Assembly: GCA_030142905.1 (NCBI GenBank)
Contig: JASJOG010000604.1
Span: 1 to 64,000, forward strand
Length of the DNA: 64,000 bases
DNA from: Heliopora coerulea
Taxonomy: Eukaryota > Cnidaria > Anthozoa > Scleralcyonacea > Helioporidae
Direction: 5' to 3'
Shown: in pieces, positions 52,690 to 64,000 of the stretch
Layout of the letters: each line of letters begins with the position of its first letter
How positions within the stretch are numbered: position 1 is the stretch's first letter
Notes under the pieces: generated by a model
Database searches by the model: none
Told to the model about the DNA's origin: nothing
Seen by the model: only the letters and a program-made list of their open reading frames with translations
Made by a program: the position numbers and the translations under genes

Positions 52690-53502
52690 AATTTGTTCTT
52701 TTTACCTGTATTAAGCGGTCACCCTCAAACGGAAACCCAAAGCCACATGTCTTTTCATGCAGTATTTTCTTGTGTCTGACTGTGATTAAGAAGCGATCCA
52801 TCATCATTATAGAAATGACAATGCTAATTCTTATAATTAACCGTTCATTATGGTCAATTTTTTTCCAGATGTCAGCAATGAGCTGCAGTACAAAATCACG
52901 AGATGCAAAAAATTTTGTTTCGAATCTGCTTCCCTATAGCTCTACTTGAAATTACTTTTTCAGATAGCTTGTTTTTGAGCAGTGTGATTGTGAAGAAATG
53001 GCTTCCAAACGAATACTTGTACGAGATTTCCAGGTCATAACTTCCACCACTTCCAAGGCGCTTGCCCTTTACAGTGACTCTTCCGTTGCTTGTTCGTTTG
53101 AATTTTATTTCCAACAACGCTACTTTAGCAAAATTTCCGTTTTATCTCCACGTTGATCGTAAGAACTATGAAATGACAGAATGAGATGTATGTCGTCGTG
53201 AACTGTAAGTCAGAAATACTGCAAGGTTGAGCAAAAGACAATTGATTGTACCTTTTCATAACTTTACGTTTATTGCACCGCTACATTTACAAGTTAGCAA
53301 CTTTGTTGAAAGTAAAGATCGCCTCAAAGAGCGATGATTTTCTTATTGTTTTCTTGAATGCAGTGTCGTATGACACGCTATTGAAACTGACATTTGACCA
53401 CGCCCAGTGAGTATTTTTAATGATCCTGTATTAAGCGGTCATCTGCATTAAGCGGCCAGTTTCTGAAGTCCCGAGGGTGGCCATTATATACAGGTTCTAC
53501 TG
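52690..53502 (-). mobile_element. truncated Tigger-type copy with HIRAN remnant
   Basis: The right end (53415-53502) has TATTAAGCGGTCATC and GCATTAAGCGGCC, then GTCCCGAGGGTGGCC and CAGGTTCTACTG before TA, homologous to the right TIR at 5870-5947. The left side begins inside the element (TGTATTAAGCGGTCACCCTC near 52707, equivalent to about 3170), so the left TIR is lost. The transposase is deleted; only the HIRAN C-terminus remains. Confidence 0.8.
52896..53117 (-). pseudogene. HIRAN-associated C-terminal fragment
   Basis: It reads 'GRVTVKGKRLGSGGSYDLEI' then SYKYSF, homologous to the frameshifted tail of the HIRAN gene at 3396-3500 (KGKRVNIGGGYSLEIPCKYTF). The HIRAN core is not present. Confidence 0.6.
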
Positions 53503-53699
53503 TACATAGTTATAGTGATAAACTGGTTTGCTGCATTTACACGAGATTATTTAAATTTTTGCGGGACTTTTTCTCTCATTCCTTTTTCTTAGAAAAGAAT
53601 AGATATTTGTTCTGGGCTGTTCTAGTGGGATTTGCTATATTAATCATTGGTGTTCTACTTAAAGTCTTCTTCTGAATAAACATATCGTGGTTCCTGGTT

Positions 53700-55105
53700 A
53701 CCGCTACTTCGGTTACGTGCAGACATTCCTGCTGACACTCTTGATCCCGATGACGTTATTTTCAATTTTTCAAGTCGTGACCTAACCATTGAAGAAAAGA
53801 ACATATTAGCTAGAGGTTTAAACTTTGCTATCCCACGAACGAAACTCGATTACTGCAATTTCTTGGTTCCTTTCGAGATGCTCCAACGCAAACTGAAATG
53901 TGAAACCATGTGGACCAACCACTGTACCAACGAAAAGTTTTTCAATACCAGATTGAAAGATATTGCTCTTTCTGGATACAAGAACTTTTCACCACCTACC
54001 TTTTTATTGACTAGAGATGATTATAAAATCTTGGAGGGACTGAAGGATGACACTGGAATTGTTTTGGTGAAACTGGACAAGAGTAATGGCATTGTTATCC
54101 TAGACAAAGTTGACTATTGTTTCAAGATTGACGCCATTGTTCAAGACAAATCTTCTCGTGTCGGTTGAGTGTGCAGCAGTTATCTCTGTCGGAGATCCTT
54201 TTCAGGTGGATTATGTCAAGAAAGGAGACCAAGCTAGACAGTTCAGAGTAGGCAGCTTCAGATTGTGATGACAATATTCGTATAATATTCTATTGTATAT
54301 AATATTCGTATAATATTTTTAAACAGTCCCGTATACGAGTATATCATCACAATCCGAAGCTGCCTACTCTGAACAAGACAAATCTAAATTCAAGCGCCTC
54401 AGGTCATACCCTCTGAAAACGACCACCAACCGAGAAAACAAGATCTGTGGTTTACTATGTAGTTTAAAGAACGAGAGCATAATCTCTGGTGAATTATACG
54501 AAAAACTGATTCCTATAGGCTCCACACCTGGCATTCTTTATGGACTACCAAAAATACATAAAGCCAATATCCCTTTTCGTCCCATTCTATCCACCATAGG
54601 TACGCACTCATACAACCTTTCTAAATATCTTGTTTCACTTCTTCATGATCTCTCTGTTAGTCCCTTCATGATTTCAGATACTTTTTCGTTTATTGATGAG
54701 TTATGTAATCTAAATCTGGACACTGATCACATCTTCATGACCAGTTTCGACATATCTTCACTTTTTACTAACGTCCCTCTCGACGAAACGATCGATATCA
54801 TTATTTCTAAGCTTTTTCTCAACTCAACCCACCACCTTGGTTTTACTCGTGCACAGTTTAAGGAATTAATGTCGTTAGCCGTCAAAAATTGTCATTTTCT
54901 TTTTAATGGCTACCTTTACGAACAGGTTGACGGTGTTGCCATGGGTTCCCCCTTGGTCCACTGTTTGCTAATATTTTTTTATCTTTTCACGAACGCACCT
55001 GGTTAGACAATTGCCCACCTGAATTTAAACCTCTTAATTTCCGACGATATGTTGATGATTGTTTTATTATATTCAAATCCTAAGACCACGTTCAACCTTT
55101 TCCTA
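53700..55105 (+). pseudogene. Penelope-like reverse transcriptase
   Basis: N-terminal segments NFLVPFEMLQRKLKCETMW and 'DTGIVLVKLDKSNGIVILDK' precede the first insertion. After it: 'STPGILYGLPKIHKANIPFR', PILSTIGTHSYNLSKYLV, 'SFDISSLFTNVPLDETIDII', 'EQVDGVAMGSPL' and, in a further frame, 'RRYVDDCFIIFKS' (catalytic YVDD, about 55050). This is the Penelope-type RT order. A stop follows and the thumb region is replaced by the second insertion. Confidence 0.85.
54154..54373 (+). mobile_element. 220-bp insertion with 12-bp target duplication
   Basis: It is flanked by direct repeats CAAGACAAATCT at 54142-54153 and 54374-54385; the RT frame continues cleanly when it is removed. The right part is an inverted repeat (54241-54272 against 54342-54373) with AATATTCGTATAATATT repeats in the loop. 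The left part has a short coding-like stretch, 'VECAAVISVGDPFQVDYVKK'. It is an unclassified non-autonomous element. Confidence 0.65.
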
Positions 55106-55943
55106 ATTACTTAAATCGACGGCAAAAAATTGCCGTCGATATTTTTGAGTTCGGCGGCAACTCGATGGCAATTTTTTCCCTTGGGTTTATTGTAAGAGGA
55201 ATTCTAAAACATATGTCGTAAGCAGCTGAATAATAAAAAAACAACTCAAAACTTTCCCATTTTAATATAACTAGTCGTACTAAACGTTGTTATCACTAAC
55301 AAATATGCAAGTAAAAAGAACAATGTCAATGAACAAACATCAGTCCATCTTAATTAATCCTCGTCTGTTTGAGATTCTGATTCAGAATCAGAATGAGAAT
55401 CCGGAAGCAAATTTGGGTCAATCGTCTCAATAGTTGTGGATTCCGTTTCTCAGTACTCATCGTCAGTCCTTTATGTAAGGCAATACGTAACATCCATTTG
55501 TTAGTAAACAACGGTATTTAACGTCGCCATGAAAACACTTATTATTGTCGAACAATGATGAGGAATAAAATTCAAGAAATCTGTAGATAATCATTTGTTC
55601 ATAACATAGCACTTGAGTTTCTTAGAAGAATTGATAAGATTCTGGGACGGCGGAGCGGAATTACGAGTGGGGGGGACTTGAGATAAAAATACAACATTTT
55701 GTATGCTTCTTTGGGAAATTGCACAAGTGTTTTAAAGCGTAGTTGTTTCAACATTACATTTGGAAAAAAGTGGGGGGGCTACAGCCCCTGCAGTCCCCCC
55801 GGGTCCGCCGTCCCTGTGAGATTCAGTAGGCAATAAGTACAAAAATCTTCGACGGCAAAAAATTGCCTTCGATAATTTCATTTTCGGCGGCATTATCGGC
55901 GGCAATTGCCTTTTGCCGTCGAAAATTTCGAGGGCTGCGTAAC
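55106..55943. mobile_element. insertion with CGACGGCAA palindromes, replacing part of the Penelope-like RT
   Basis: Both ends carry palindromic CGACGGCAAAAAATTGCCGTCG-type sequence and GGCGGCAA motifs. On its minus strand an acidic tail ('LPDSHSDSESESQTDED') at about 55343-55440 suggests it carries a remnant of its own gene. About 40-60 RT residues expected between YVDD and 'GLIYSLLNRYF' are missing, so insertion was accompanied by loss. Confidence 0.55.
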
Positions 55944-56621
55944 ATAGTCTTATCTCATTATCTTTCAAACGTGGTCTTATTTACTCATTGCTCAACCGAT
56001 ATTTTAGAATATGCTCATCCTATCATATATTTCATTCTGAGGTCCTTAAACTTAAAGACTTTTTTTGTTAACAATGGTTACCCCGTCGCTCTGTTTGACC
56101 GCTGCCTAAGTAATTTTCTCGACAAGATCTTTTCTCCTCCTATTGACAATATCACTGTCCCTAAACGTGTTGTCTATTTCTGCCTCCTTTTTACTGGTGC
56201 TCATTCTTTACAAATCCGAACCGAGCTCATCAAACTTGTTTCTTCCCGTTTCCCTCAGATAGACCTCCGTGTCGTACTAAAACCTGGTAAACGTCTTTCA
56301 ACCTTTTTCCAGTTCAAACACCCTATTCCCAAGTTTCTGAAACCGCATGTAGTTTATCAATTTAAGGGTCAATGCTGCGCAGTGTTGTATATTGGGCAAA
56401 CACGTCGTCTCTTGACTGGCAAGAAAGTTTCACATTCTTCACGTTCCAGCATTCTTACACATTCATCCCAAACTAGGCACTCCGTCTCCTTTCATGACTT
56501 TTCTATTCTTTCTTCTTGCAATTCACCTCTTGAATTACTTATCAGAGAAAGTCTCCTCATCAATAAACATAAACCTTCTCTTAATGAAACCATCACTTCC
56601 GTTCCACTTCCCTTATTTTAA
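55944..56621 (+). pseudogene. Penelope-like RT C-terminal region and GIY-YIG endonuclease
   Basis: In one frame 'RGLIYSLLNRYFRICSSYHI' then FHSEVLKLKDFF; after a frameshift 'NGYPVALFDRCLSNFLDKIF', 'RVVLKPGKRLSTFFQFKHPI', 'VVYQFKGQCCAVLYIGQTRR' (the GIY-YIG core as LYIGQT), and 'FHDFSILSSCNSPLELLIRE'. The segment between the core and LTGKKVS is shortened. Frame end at 56621. Confidence 0.85.
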
Positions 56622-56810
56622 TTCTCTCCTTCCTCTACTTGTGTCGTCTCATCTTTCACCTTCCTTGATGTTTTTGGCTTTAGTCTTTATGTGATACCTT
56701 TCGTAAATATAATTAGTTTAATATTTCGATCTGTTAATTACTTTGAAAATGTTGCGCGTCGGCAACGAAACGTCAGTGAACTTCAATTAAATTTTATTCG
56801 TGTGTTTCTG

Positions 56811-59307
56811 CCTAATTCCTGAGTATGATGACATAACATCTCCGAATTTTGAGCTGGGCTCCCATCTTTATTTTACGTCTATGTTCACAATTGTAACAAT
56901 CGCCGACGATCGGGAACGGGGAAAATTGCCGAATCTTACGATTCTTACTAAAATTGGCTTAAAGCTTAAGATTTTATCTCACGGATATGGTATGTGGGCT
57001 TTGTACAACTGACCCCAATTTGTTAGTGTCAACCAACTTCAAGTCAACTGACAGCAATGAACAAAATCGGGTAATTCCACTTTTCCATAGTTTGGTTACT
57101 GCGCAAATATATCGTAAGAGGGGGAAGACGTGTCCTGTTTCCCAAATCATGGAAGCGAAGTGGGCACGCCATAGAGATGGAGGGGAATTCCCCTTTGACA
57201 AGAGACGATGAAGTGCAATTTTTTGTCCCGCCCACCAAGATGTCAGCCTTGATCATAAATATGCAAACAACTGAAATTTCAAGGTCAAGCAATAATTCAT
57301 GGATAAACTAGGCGAAGGCGAAAGAGGAAGCAGAGACAGTCACAAGGAAACACCGTTCAGTCGTTGAGAATTATCAGCACTTAGGTAAGATAATGGTGTT
57401 TGCCTTCAAGTTAAAGCTAACGGGAACGATTGCCCGAATGTATTGGGTTTGTGAGAGTTGTGAGTGTATGTTTAACTTTAAGAAGGGTCATTGAACGCGA
57501 TTGCTGTCCATTGCCATAGTTGGTTGCGCAGGAGTTATAAGCAACTGAAGTGATGGACCTAGTTAAAGTTCGAAATCGTCCTCACTATCAAACAAAAGAG
57601 CTTTATCCGTGGAATTTCATTTTGGAGTTGGTAATTTTCATAAACTGGAAAAATTGAAATTTATCCAAAGATAACAAGCTCCAATGAAGTTAAACAGAGA
57701 CTTTCTATTTGTTGCTGCTACATGTATTACAGAGCTAGACAAACCTAAAAGAACGTTATTGTTAGCAAGAAGTCGAATGGCTACTAATGAAACGAGAGTT
57801 TGGCTAATACAACCATCGAATCGTGCCCCAAATTAGTCGAAATAACCATTTTTCACTTCCAGTGTAGTTTGTGGAGTACAGGAATGTGGCGAGGTTTAGT
57901 GTGGAATGTAATATCGATGAAGTCCAATTTTGACAACTCATTAGCTGAGATGATGATTTTGTACCTGGTTTTCCGTTTGATTTGATACCCTTGAAATAAA
58001 GAAGGTGAGAAACATTTCAGCAATGGACAATTTTTAAGCCATAAACCTGGAGTTAACCGGTTAGTTAGGTTCATATTTATATAAATGGGATGTACTATGC
58101 TCAAAGTTTAAATTCTAAGGTATTAGTGATATAAATACCGCAGTATAACAAAGTAAACACACTTTATGGATAATAATGCATGTTTTATTGTCAGTGAATT
58201 ACATAAATTAAAGGAATATACAGATGTTAAGGCTGGTTTCAATGTTGCATTACTAAACCTGTTGTGAATGTCTCAAAGACCTTCATCTGCACCATCTGCC
58301 ATACCTTGAGAATAGCAGGCAAAGCATAAAGTGTTTCTGTTTGACTGCAATACAGCAAACTGACATTAATCAACCCCATGTTTTAAGTCTAAGGACACCA
58401 TCTTAACCCTTTCACAACTAAAGGTCTCCCCTTGATTAGTAAAACTATTTACTAATGGTTACAGGCAAAAGTACGAAAAGTTATTCCAGTTACACACAGA
58501 TCACCTAAGTGTGATGGAAATTTTGTCATGAAAGATATGAATGAGTAGTGCAATATATGTTATTTTTTGACCTTTAATTTAAAACAGAAGTAGACATCCA
58601 GTTGTCCAAGATGAGAAAACTTTTCTTTGACTGCTACATTTTAGGAGATGGTTGTTCACTTGACAACAACATTTCAGGCTGACCTCTTGTTATCCAAGGG
58701 GAAATGGGTAAATTAGGCCTAAATTATGATTTCTAGATTTTTCCATGAGTAATATTGGATTTTTTAACATCAGGAATAGGGTAACCACATGTTTTTGTTT
58801 CTAAAGGCCAGTTTTATATTGTTGAGACAACATATTAACTGAGAGTTTCTTAAGCTTTTCTTGACTAGACTTTCCTTTATAGGACCATGAAAAGCATTTG
58901 CCTGGGCTTCAGTGGAATGATAATGGCCAGTGTGCAATTTTCATGCTTTAACCCTCAGATAATAGTTCTTAGCCCCAAATAAATGTCAAACAAGTAACAT
59001 CTGATCACTGCATGGCAAGATGATGAAAACATAGGGTGCAATATGGGTAAGGTTACAGTGTGAGCTGGTTTATGATTAGTGAAACAGATGGACTGTATGA
59101 AGTGTGTGAAGTCTCAATGAGTCAATCATTTGTTTGTGATTAAGTGGACACAATGACTAACTGACATGTTAATGCACAAGACCTGCCAGTACACCTATTC
59201 TCCATCAATTATGAACTATATGTAGTGCATGTAGTTAACATGACACATCACTCTACATTCCCAATTGTTTTTGTAGTTCAATGCTTGGAGAATCTAGGTG
59301 GTGATCA
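56811..59307. other. no gene recognised
   Basis: Short frames only. Sequence at 57040-57230 has open frames on both strands without recognised domains. No transposon ends were found. Confidence 0.45.
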
Positions 59308-59501
59308 ACAAGGGGTCAGTTATAGGGGGCAGGGGGGCTTGGGCCCCCCAATGATTTGGAGAAATAAGGTAGCAAAAAAACCACGTAATCATTTGAGACA
59401 CAAATTTTGATTGTTTAATAGCATTATTACATGTAGCACAACATGTGTGTTGTTTTGGCTTAGAGTGGGCCCCCCAATAACCAAAACGTAACTGATGCCC
59501 T
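59308..59501. mobile_element. hAT-type MITE, 194 bp
   Basis: It is flanked by an exact 8 bp direct repeat GGTGATCA (59300-59307, 59502-59509), the hAT signature length. The ends share a GGG-CAGTTA / TAACTGATGCCC inverted terminal segment and GGGCCCCCCAAT motifs. It is non-coding. Confidence 0.7.
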
Positions 59502-59509
59502 GGTGATCA

Positions 59510-62500
59510 GGTTTCATGTTCAATTATGGTCTAGGGTACAGAAATTTATTCACAGAATTAACCCTCCTACACCTAAGGCAATGTTTTTTATTTTATTCTA
59601 GCAACAGCAATGTCACTAGATTTTGTTGAGCAGAAGGAGAGTACTTCCTGGTTGTCAGCAATGCATTAAAACTGTCTCCATTATGGTAATCCATTGTTGC
59701 CTTTGGTAACATTCCCATTTAAATCATGCTAATTCCAGGCAAGCAAAGAGAGAGCATGGGTTCACTGTCTGGGTAGCAATAGATTGAGCTTGAGAAGTTG
59801 GCACATTTATGTGACAGATAAAGTGTCAAGCAAGTAACAACATAGACATGTGCCCAGAAAAACAGCTTATTAATCATTTACTGCAGCACATATTCCACAG
59901 TCAAAATGGCAATTTTGACAACCTGACAAAATAATCAGTCAACAAGGGAATAACGGTTGTAGAGTATCCTTGGATTGCAGGAATAGGGCAGCCAATCTAG
60001 ACATGTACGTGGATAAAAATGATATTCTTCAAGTACACTGACAGCATACAGGATTTTCTTTTTTATTGTACTACATGTATGAATGACTTTTGTACACTTG
60101 CATGTACAGAATGTTGGAGTACATTTAATCCAAACACACCCTTTGAAATTCAGCTTCCCAGAATTAACTCTTTCCCATTTTAGGCAGCCCTTGAGGGTTT
60201 AATTCTTGGTAATGCTAGACTATTCTCAACTTGCATGGGGAAACAACTGAGGGTTAAAGGATTGAATCGTATCTTGATTAATCTTGTTACATCTTTGGTA
60301 TGATTTTAATTTTTCAGGATTAGTCTGGTCAATGTCTGACAATCTCTCTTGATTTACCAGAGCCAGATGTTAGTAAATTTAACTGGTCAAAAGCTAGTAC
60401 CTTTAGTAACCCCTCCCAATATGAGATGTCTCCCCTTGATGAGTAAAATTGTCAGGCATTAGCCAGAGGAATTCAAAAAAGTTGGAAACAGACAGATTTA
60501 ATTGAGGTATTCCTAACCATTGTGGTCTGAAACATCTTCTGTCCACAAAAAATTGCCTCACATTGAAGCATCAGCCAAACTAAAAACTGAAAAGTTAAAT
60601 ATGGACTAAAAAGTTAACATACCAATCCCTAACTGCCTCTTTTTGAACTGTTTACCATCAGGCCTATCAAGTATCCAGCCAGAGAGTAAAATTCAATACC
60701 CAGTGCATCCCCTGCAGCTGCTCTAGGAGTACTGGCTGACAGCAAAGGTAAATGTTGTCTGTCTATTTTTATTTAATCCGTTTTTATCATTGTGTGACGA
60801 GAAGATGTGGTTTATGGTTACAGTTAAGATCAATTGCAAAGATTAGGACTTCCTTTCAACACAAGTCTGACAGTTTATAGGCTTTTGATTGGTTTTAAAT
60901 CTTTAAAACCCTAGAGGCTCCCAGAGTTCTCAGGCTAGGTCTTATAAGAGGTTAAAAATAATACCAAATTGTTTATTTATCCATTCATTCTTCCAATGAC
61001 ACAGACAAACCCTCACACATAGATAAAGGTATAAACTTGTACACAGTCATGCACATGCACATTCACAGTGAGATGTAGTTGTACACATATAGATGTATAC
61101 ATCAACTGTAGAGTACAGCTGCATATAAATATGCACATATAATACATGTGATGGTTACATGGCATAATATATACAGTATGTACAGAGATGGGGAGAAATT
61201 AGCACTATATTGCTAATGGCCAATATTATTCAATTCTTTTCTGGTTTGGGATGATTCTGTGTTGCCTTCATGGTGTTTCCCATTTAATTAATGGTTCATG
61301 TCATTGACCAAATGAGCAATGTCTGATAGAGTTACACTTCTTGAAATGCTGCAGTTGTTATCATTCAACAGTGACATTCACAGAATATCCAACACTCTCT
61401 CCAGTACTGGCAGCTTTGTAATTACTTTTTGTTCTTGGAGAGTAACATATGGTCAAGTCAAGTCCTGAAAGGGAACAGGTCACACAGTAGTGAACTGCAA
61501 AAGGTGTACTACTTCAAAGTTTTGACTGCTAAGCTTTGATCACGAAGTAGTTTGCTCTGAAACGTGAAAATTGATGTATGTTAAATCATAGTTCCTACAA
61601 CTGGACAACTGTCTTCCGTAACTGAAATCCTAAGCCTAGTTCTCGTATATCGGCGACGGTCGCAGATGAGGGCTTTGCGACGTCGGCGACGCTATTAGAG
61701 AACTTAAGAAATGCCGTTTTCTGCGACGGCGACCGAATGTCGTTTTTGCTTCAGGGTGACGTTGTTCGTTGTCTTAATTCCGCCGTCGGGCTTCGGCACC
61801 GACGTCAAAATAGGGGTTTTGCCGTTGTTTCTAGAACGTGAGTAAAATGTCTGTCTTTTAGGCTCGAAAGAGTATTTCTTGATCAGTTTGCTTTGTGGTT
61901 AATATGTTCAGTCCTTTTCTTGTTACTTCGCTCGAGAAAAAACTAAAACTTGTTCGTTAACTTTGAAAAAATTGTGTTTATATAATGTTGGTTGTAAACA
62001 TTATCGAACCACGACAATAAGCACAAAGATAAAATAGTTTCAACCAGGTTTTTTATTCGTTTTCTTATGTGGTCGGATAGTTTCCGAAGAACGAATTATT
62101 CAAAATTTGTATGTCTAGATCATTGAAAGGCCAATTCAAGCTCAGTTTATGATAAAACTGAAACTTTAAGTTGTATTATTGTCAGTTATTTGTATTTCAT
62201 AATGCAGCAGGAAGATCTTGGATTCCGATATGTGGTGAATATTTGAAGTCCTGCACTTCAAAGATCGGTTGTTCGATGAATTGAAAACAAAAAAAAAAAA
62301 AAAAAGAAATCCTTACTCTGTCATACATCGAAACCGTGCCATGGCATTCAAACACTTCATAGACGTTCCAGCTTGACATTTTGCGTTGCTTAACTTCCGT
62401 ACTTTGACGGAAACAATGCCGTACTCATTTCCCAAACCCACTAGGTCACTCACATTGTCGTCGCCGCGAAAAACATGGTTTCTTAAGTTCCCTATTTTCC

Positions 62501-62988
62501 CTTTCGTAAACGGTCTTTGCCCACCGGAACAGTGGACACCAACCAGGTGTTTTTGGGTTCCCCAAGTGTACCCTGAGGACCCTCACTAAATGGCGAGATG
62601 TTTACAAATTCCCAATTTGCACTCAAAGTGTTTTGTTGTTTTTTCACTCTGCAGTGTTTAATTTTCTTCGAGCTTTCGTATAGTCAACATTTTAGAATTA
62701 GAATAATAAAGCTGGTGAGATTCCGTTTACCACCCCAACAAACACAGTTGATATTGAACTGTTCAAGGTATAACTTTATTCAAAACATAAAGAAAACTCG
62801 CTCGCGTCTTGCCATGACATTTTTCTTATCTCCTCGTGCTTTGAGCCCACGCTGTTCTGACTTTCGGTACTTTACTTAGCATTCACCGACAACATAAAAT
62901 TTAACTTTTAGTTCGGTTACAACCCCACACAGAAGTCAAGAAAATCAAGCGGATGCAGACAGCACTCAGCAAAGTTTCAAAAGGAAAA
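59510..62988. other. long featureless region
   Basis: About 3.5 kb of moderately AT-rich sequence with no recognised domains, RNA genes or transposons. Local items: a GC-rich CGACGGCGAC patch at 61640-61830 that may be a small element, a poly-A run at about 62286-62305, and GC-richer sequence at 62380-62590 with short open frames on both strands that could be a promoter, unproven. Confidence 0.4.
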
Positions 62989-64000
62989 TAAAGGAGAGAA
63001 GAAAAGGCACTGGAAAATGCGCTAGAAAAGCTTCCTGAGACCTTAACAAAATTTGTAAAGATTTTGATCAAATTGCACTCCAGAAAGAAACACGGAAGGT
63101 GTTCACCACAGATGAAATCATTGACCATTTCTTTATATCATGCTAGTAGAAAAGCATATTGGTTGCTTTCAAAATTATTTGTTTTGCCATCAAAGTCCTC
63201 CCTTTGCAGATACATATCAGAAATGCGCATAAGCATTGGTATATCTCAAGGAGCTCTAAAAACAATTCAAAAGAAAGTTCAGCAGATGGCCAAAATAGAA
63301 AAACTGTGTATTCTGTGCATGGATGAGATGTCTTTGAAAACACATCTATTTTACAGCATACCTCGTGACAAAATCATTGGTCTGGAGGACTTTGAGGGTG
63401 GTTGCCGAACCAACAAAGTGGCAACATCTGCACTAGTGCTCATGGTGCGCGGGCGTTCAGGGAATTGGAAGCAGCCACTTGGCTATGTGTTGGTAAATGG
63501 AGGATGTCCCAGTCGTATCGTGGATGATTTGGTGAAGGAGGCACTTGATAAACTGGATGCCATAGGTCTTCAAGTTATGGGAATGATATCTGACATGGGT
63601 TCCAATTTTCAAAGTTTGGCTATCCGTCTAAAGGTTACTCCTGACAGGCCATGGTTCATTAATAACAGCAAGAAGTACTTCCTCCTGTTTGATGCCCCAC
63701 ATCTGCTAAAGTGTGTCCGAAAGAATTTGATGAAGCACTTCTTTCGCCTTGGTCTGCACATTGCCACGTGAAAGGATGTTGAGAATATCTATCAGGACGA
63801 CAAAGCACTCCACGCCCGATATGCACCAAAGTTGACAGAAAAACACACTAAGTCCACCAATTTTGACAAAATGAAGGTCAAGTATGCCACACAAATCCTA
63901 CGTCACACTGTAACAGCTTCAATTTGTATTTATGTCAGTATGGGAGGCCTTCCCATCAGCTGCCATGAGTACTGCTGAGTTTCTTTTGCAATTTGACTCC
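62989..64000 (+). pseudogene. P-element / THAP9-like transposase, cut by window end
   Basis: The open frame reads LYHASRKAYWLLSKLFVLPS, 'ILCMDEMSLKTHLFYSIPRD' (first catalytic Asp with EMSLK), KIIGLEDFEGGCRTNKVATS, 'ALVLMVRGRSGNWKQPLGYV' and 'GMISDMGSNFQSLAIRLKV' (second Asp region, SDMGSN), then 'FDAPHLLKCVRKNL' (the DxPHLLK motif). A TGA at 63769-63771 sits where Trp is expected; the same frame continues 'KDVENIYQDDKALHARYAPK' and LTEKHTKSTNFDKMKVKYAT. The THAP DNA-binding N-terminus was not found upstream. The stop makes this copy inactive unless it is read through or spliced out. Confidence 0.85.

Larger units (their letters stand above)
53700..56810 (+). mobile_element. Penelope-like element, long but broken copy
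   Basis: The RT N-terminal region and palm lie at 53700-55105, the RT C-terminal side and GIY-YIG nuclease at 55944-56621, and the 3' tail with GTTGCGCGTCGGCAACGAAA at about 56745-56780. Two insertions interrupt it: 54154-54373 and 55106-55943. Frames shift several times. The 3' half is closely similar to the truncated copy at 34895-35310. Confidence 0.8.

Noticed and set aside
57040..57230. Overlapping 75-82 codon frames on both strands
   Set aside because: No recognised motif on either strand and no consistent splice sites. It may be an old repeat.
62197..62600. Short frames flanking a GC-rich patch, considered as a bidirectional promoter with first exons
   Set aside because: One frame runs through a poly-A tract and neither connects to recognisable downstream coding sequence.

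Overview
This is eukaryotic DNA, most likely from a cnidarian and probably an anthozoan such as a stony coral. The reasons are genes split by phase-consistent GT/AG introns, TTAGGG-like interstitial repeats, and a dense mixture of Penelope-like elements with GIY-YIG endonuclease, RLE- and APE-type LINEs, Ty3/Gypsy, BEL/Pao, Tigger/pogo, hAT and P-type DNA transposons, almost all decayed. There are no bacterial operons, ribosome binding sites or CRISPR arrays. The species call is inference from repeat content and protein style.

The main host feature is one long plus-strand gene. I could assemble 13 exons between 9740 and 49011 (a 39 kb span, about 2.8 kb of coding sequence). Every exon junction keeps the reading frame. 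The order is: an unrecognised N-terminal segment (9740-11460), a Death domain (15019-15289), a short linker exon (17858-17927), a first ZU5 domain (19876-20210), a second ZU5 domain running into a UPA-like region (20321-28747), two linker exons (36157-37203), and a C-terminal nucleoside phosphorylase / MTA-SAH nucleosidase-like (PNP_UDP) domain (44656-49011). The PNP domain keeps the residues expected for catalysis. A Death-ZU5-ZU5-PNP protein looks like a sensor or adaptor joined to a nucleotide-cleaving effector, in the style of an innate-immune or cell-death protein. The true first exon was not found.

Region by region. 1-9.1 kb is transposon debris: BEL/Pao gag, hAT, a foldback element, a 2.96 kb Tigger element with a divergent HIRAN-domain gene, LINE pieces, an acidic 34-residue repeat and a tRNA-like sequence. 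9.7-49 kb is the host gene with TE-filled introns: a 5 kb element with 1.25 kb inverted arms in one intron, three minisatellites (units about 86, 58 and 88 bp), a Gypsy element, LINEs with a nested hAT, and several Penelope fragments. 50-57 kb holds a perfect palindrome built on a tRNA 3' half, a truncated Tigger copy with another HIRAN remnant, and a long but broken Penelope-like element carrying two insertions. 57-62.9 kb is nearly featureless apart from a small hAT MITE. 62.9-64 kb is a P-element/THAP9-like transposase running off the window.

Two candidates for undescribed biology stand out: the Death-ZU5-ZU5-PNP gene, and a HIRAN-domain accessory gene carried by Tigger-type transposons, seen three times in two element families.
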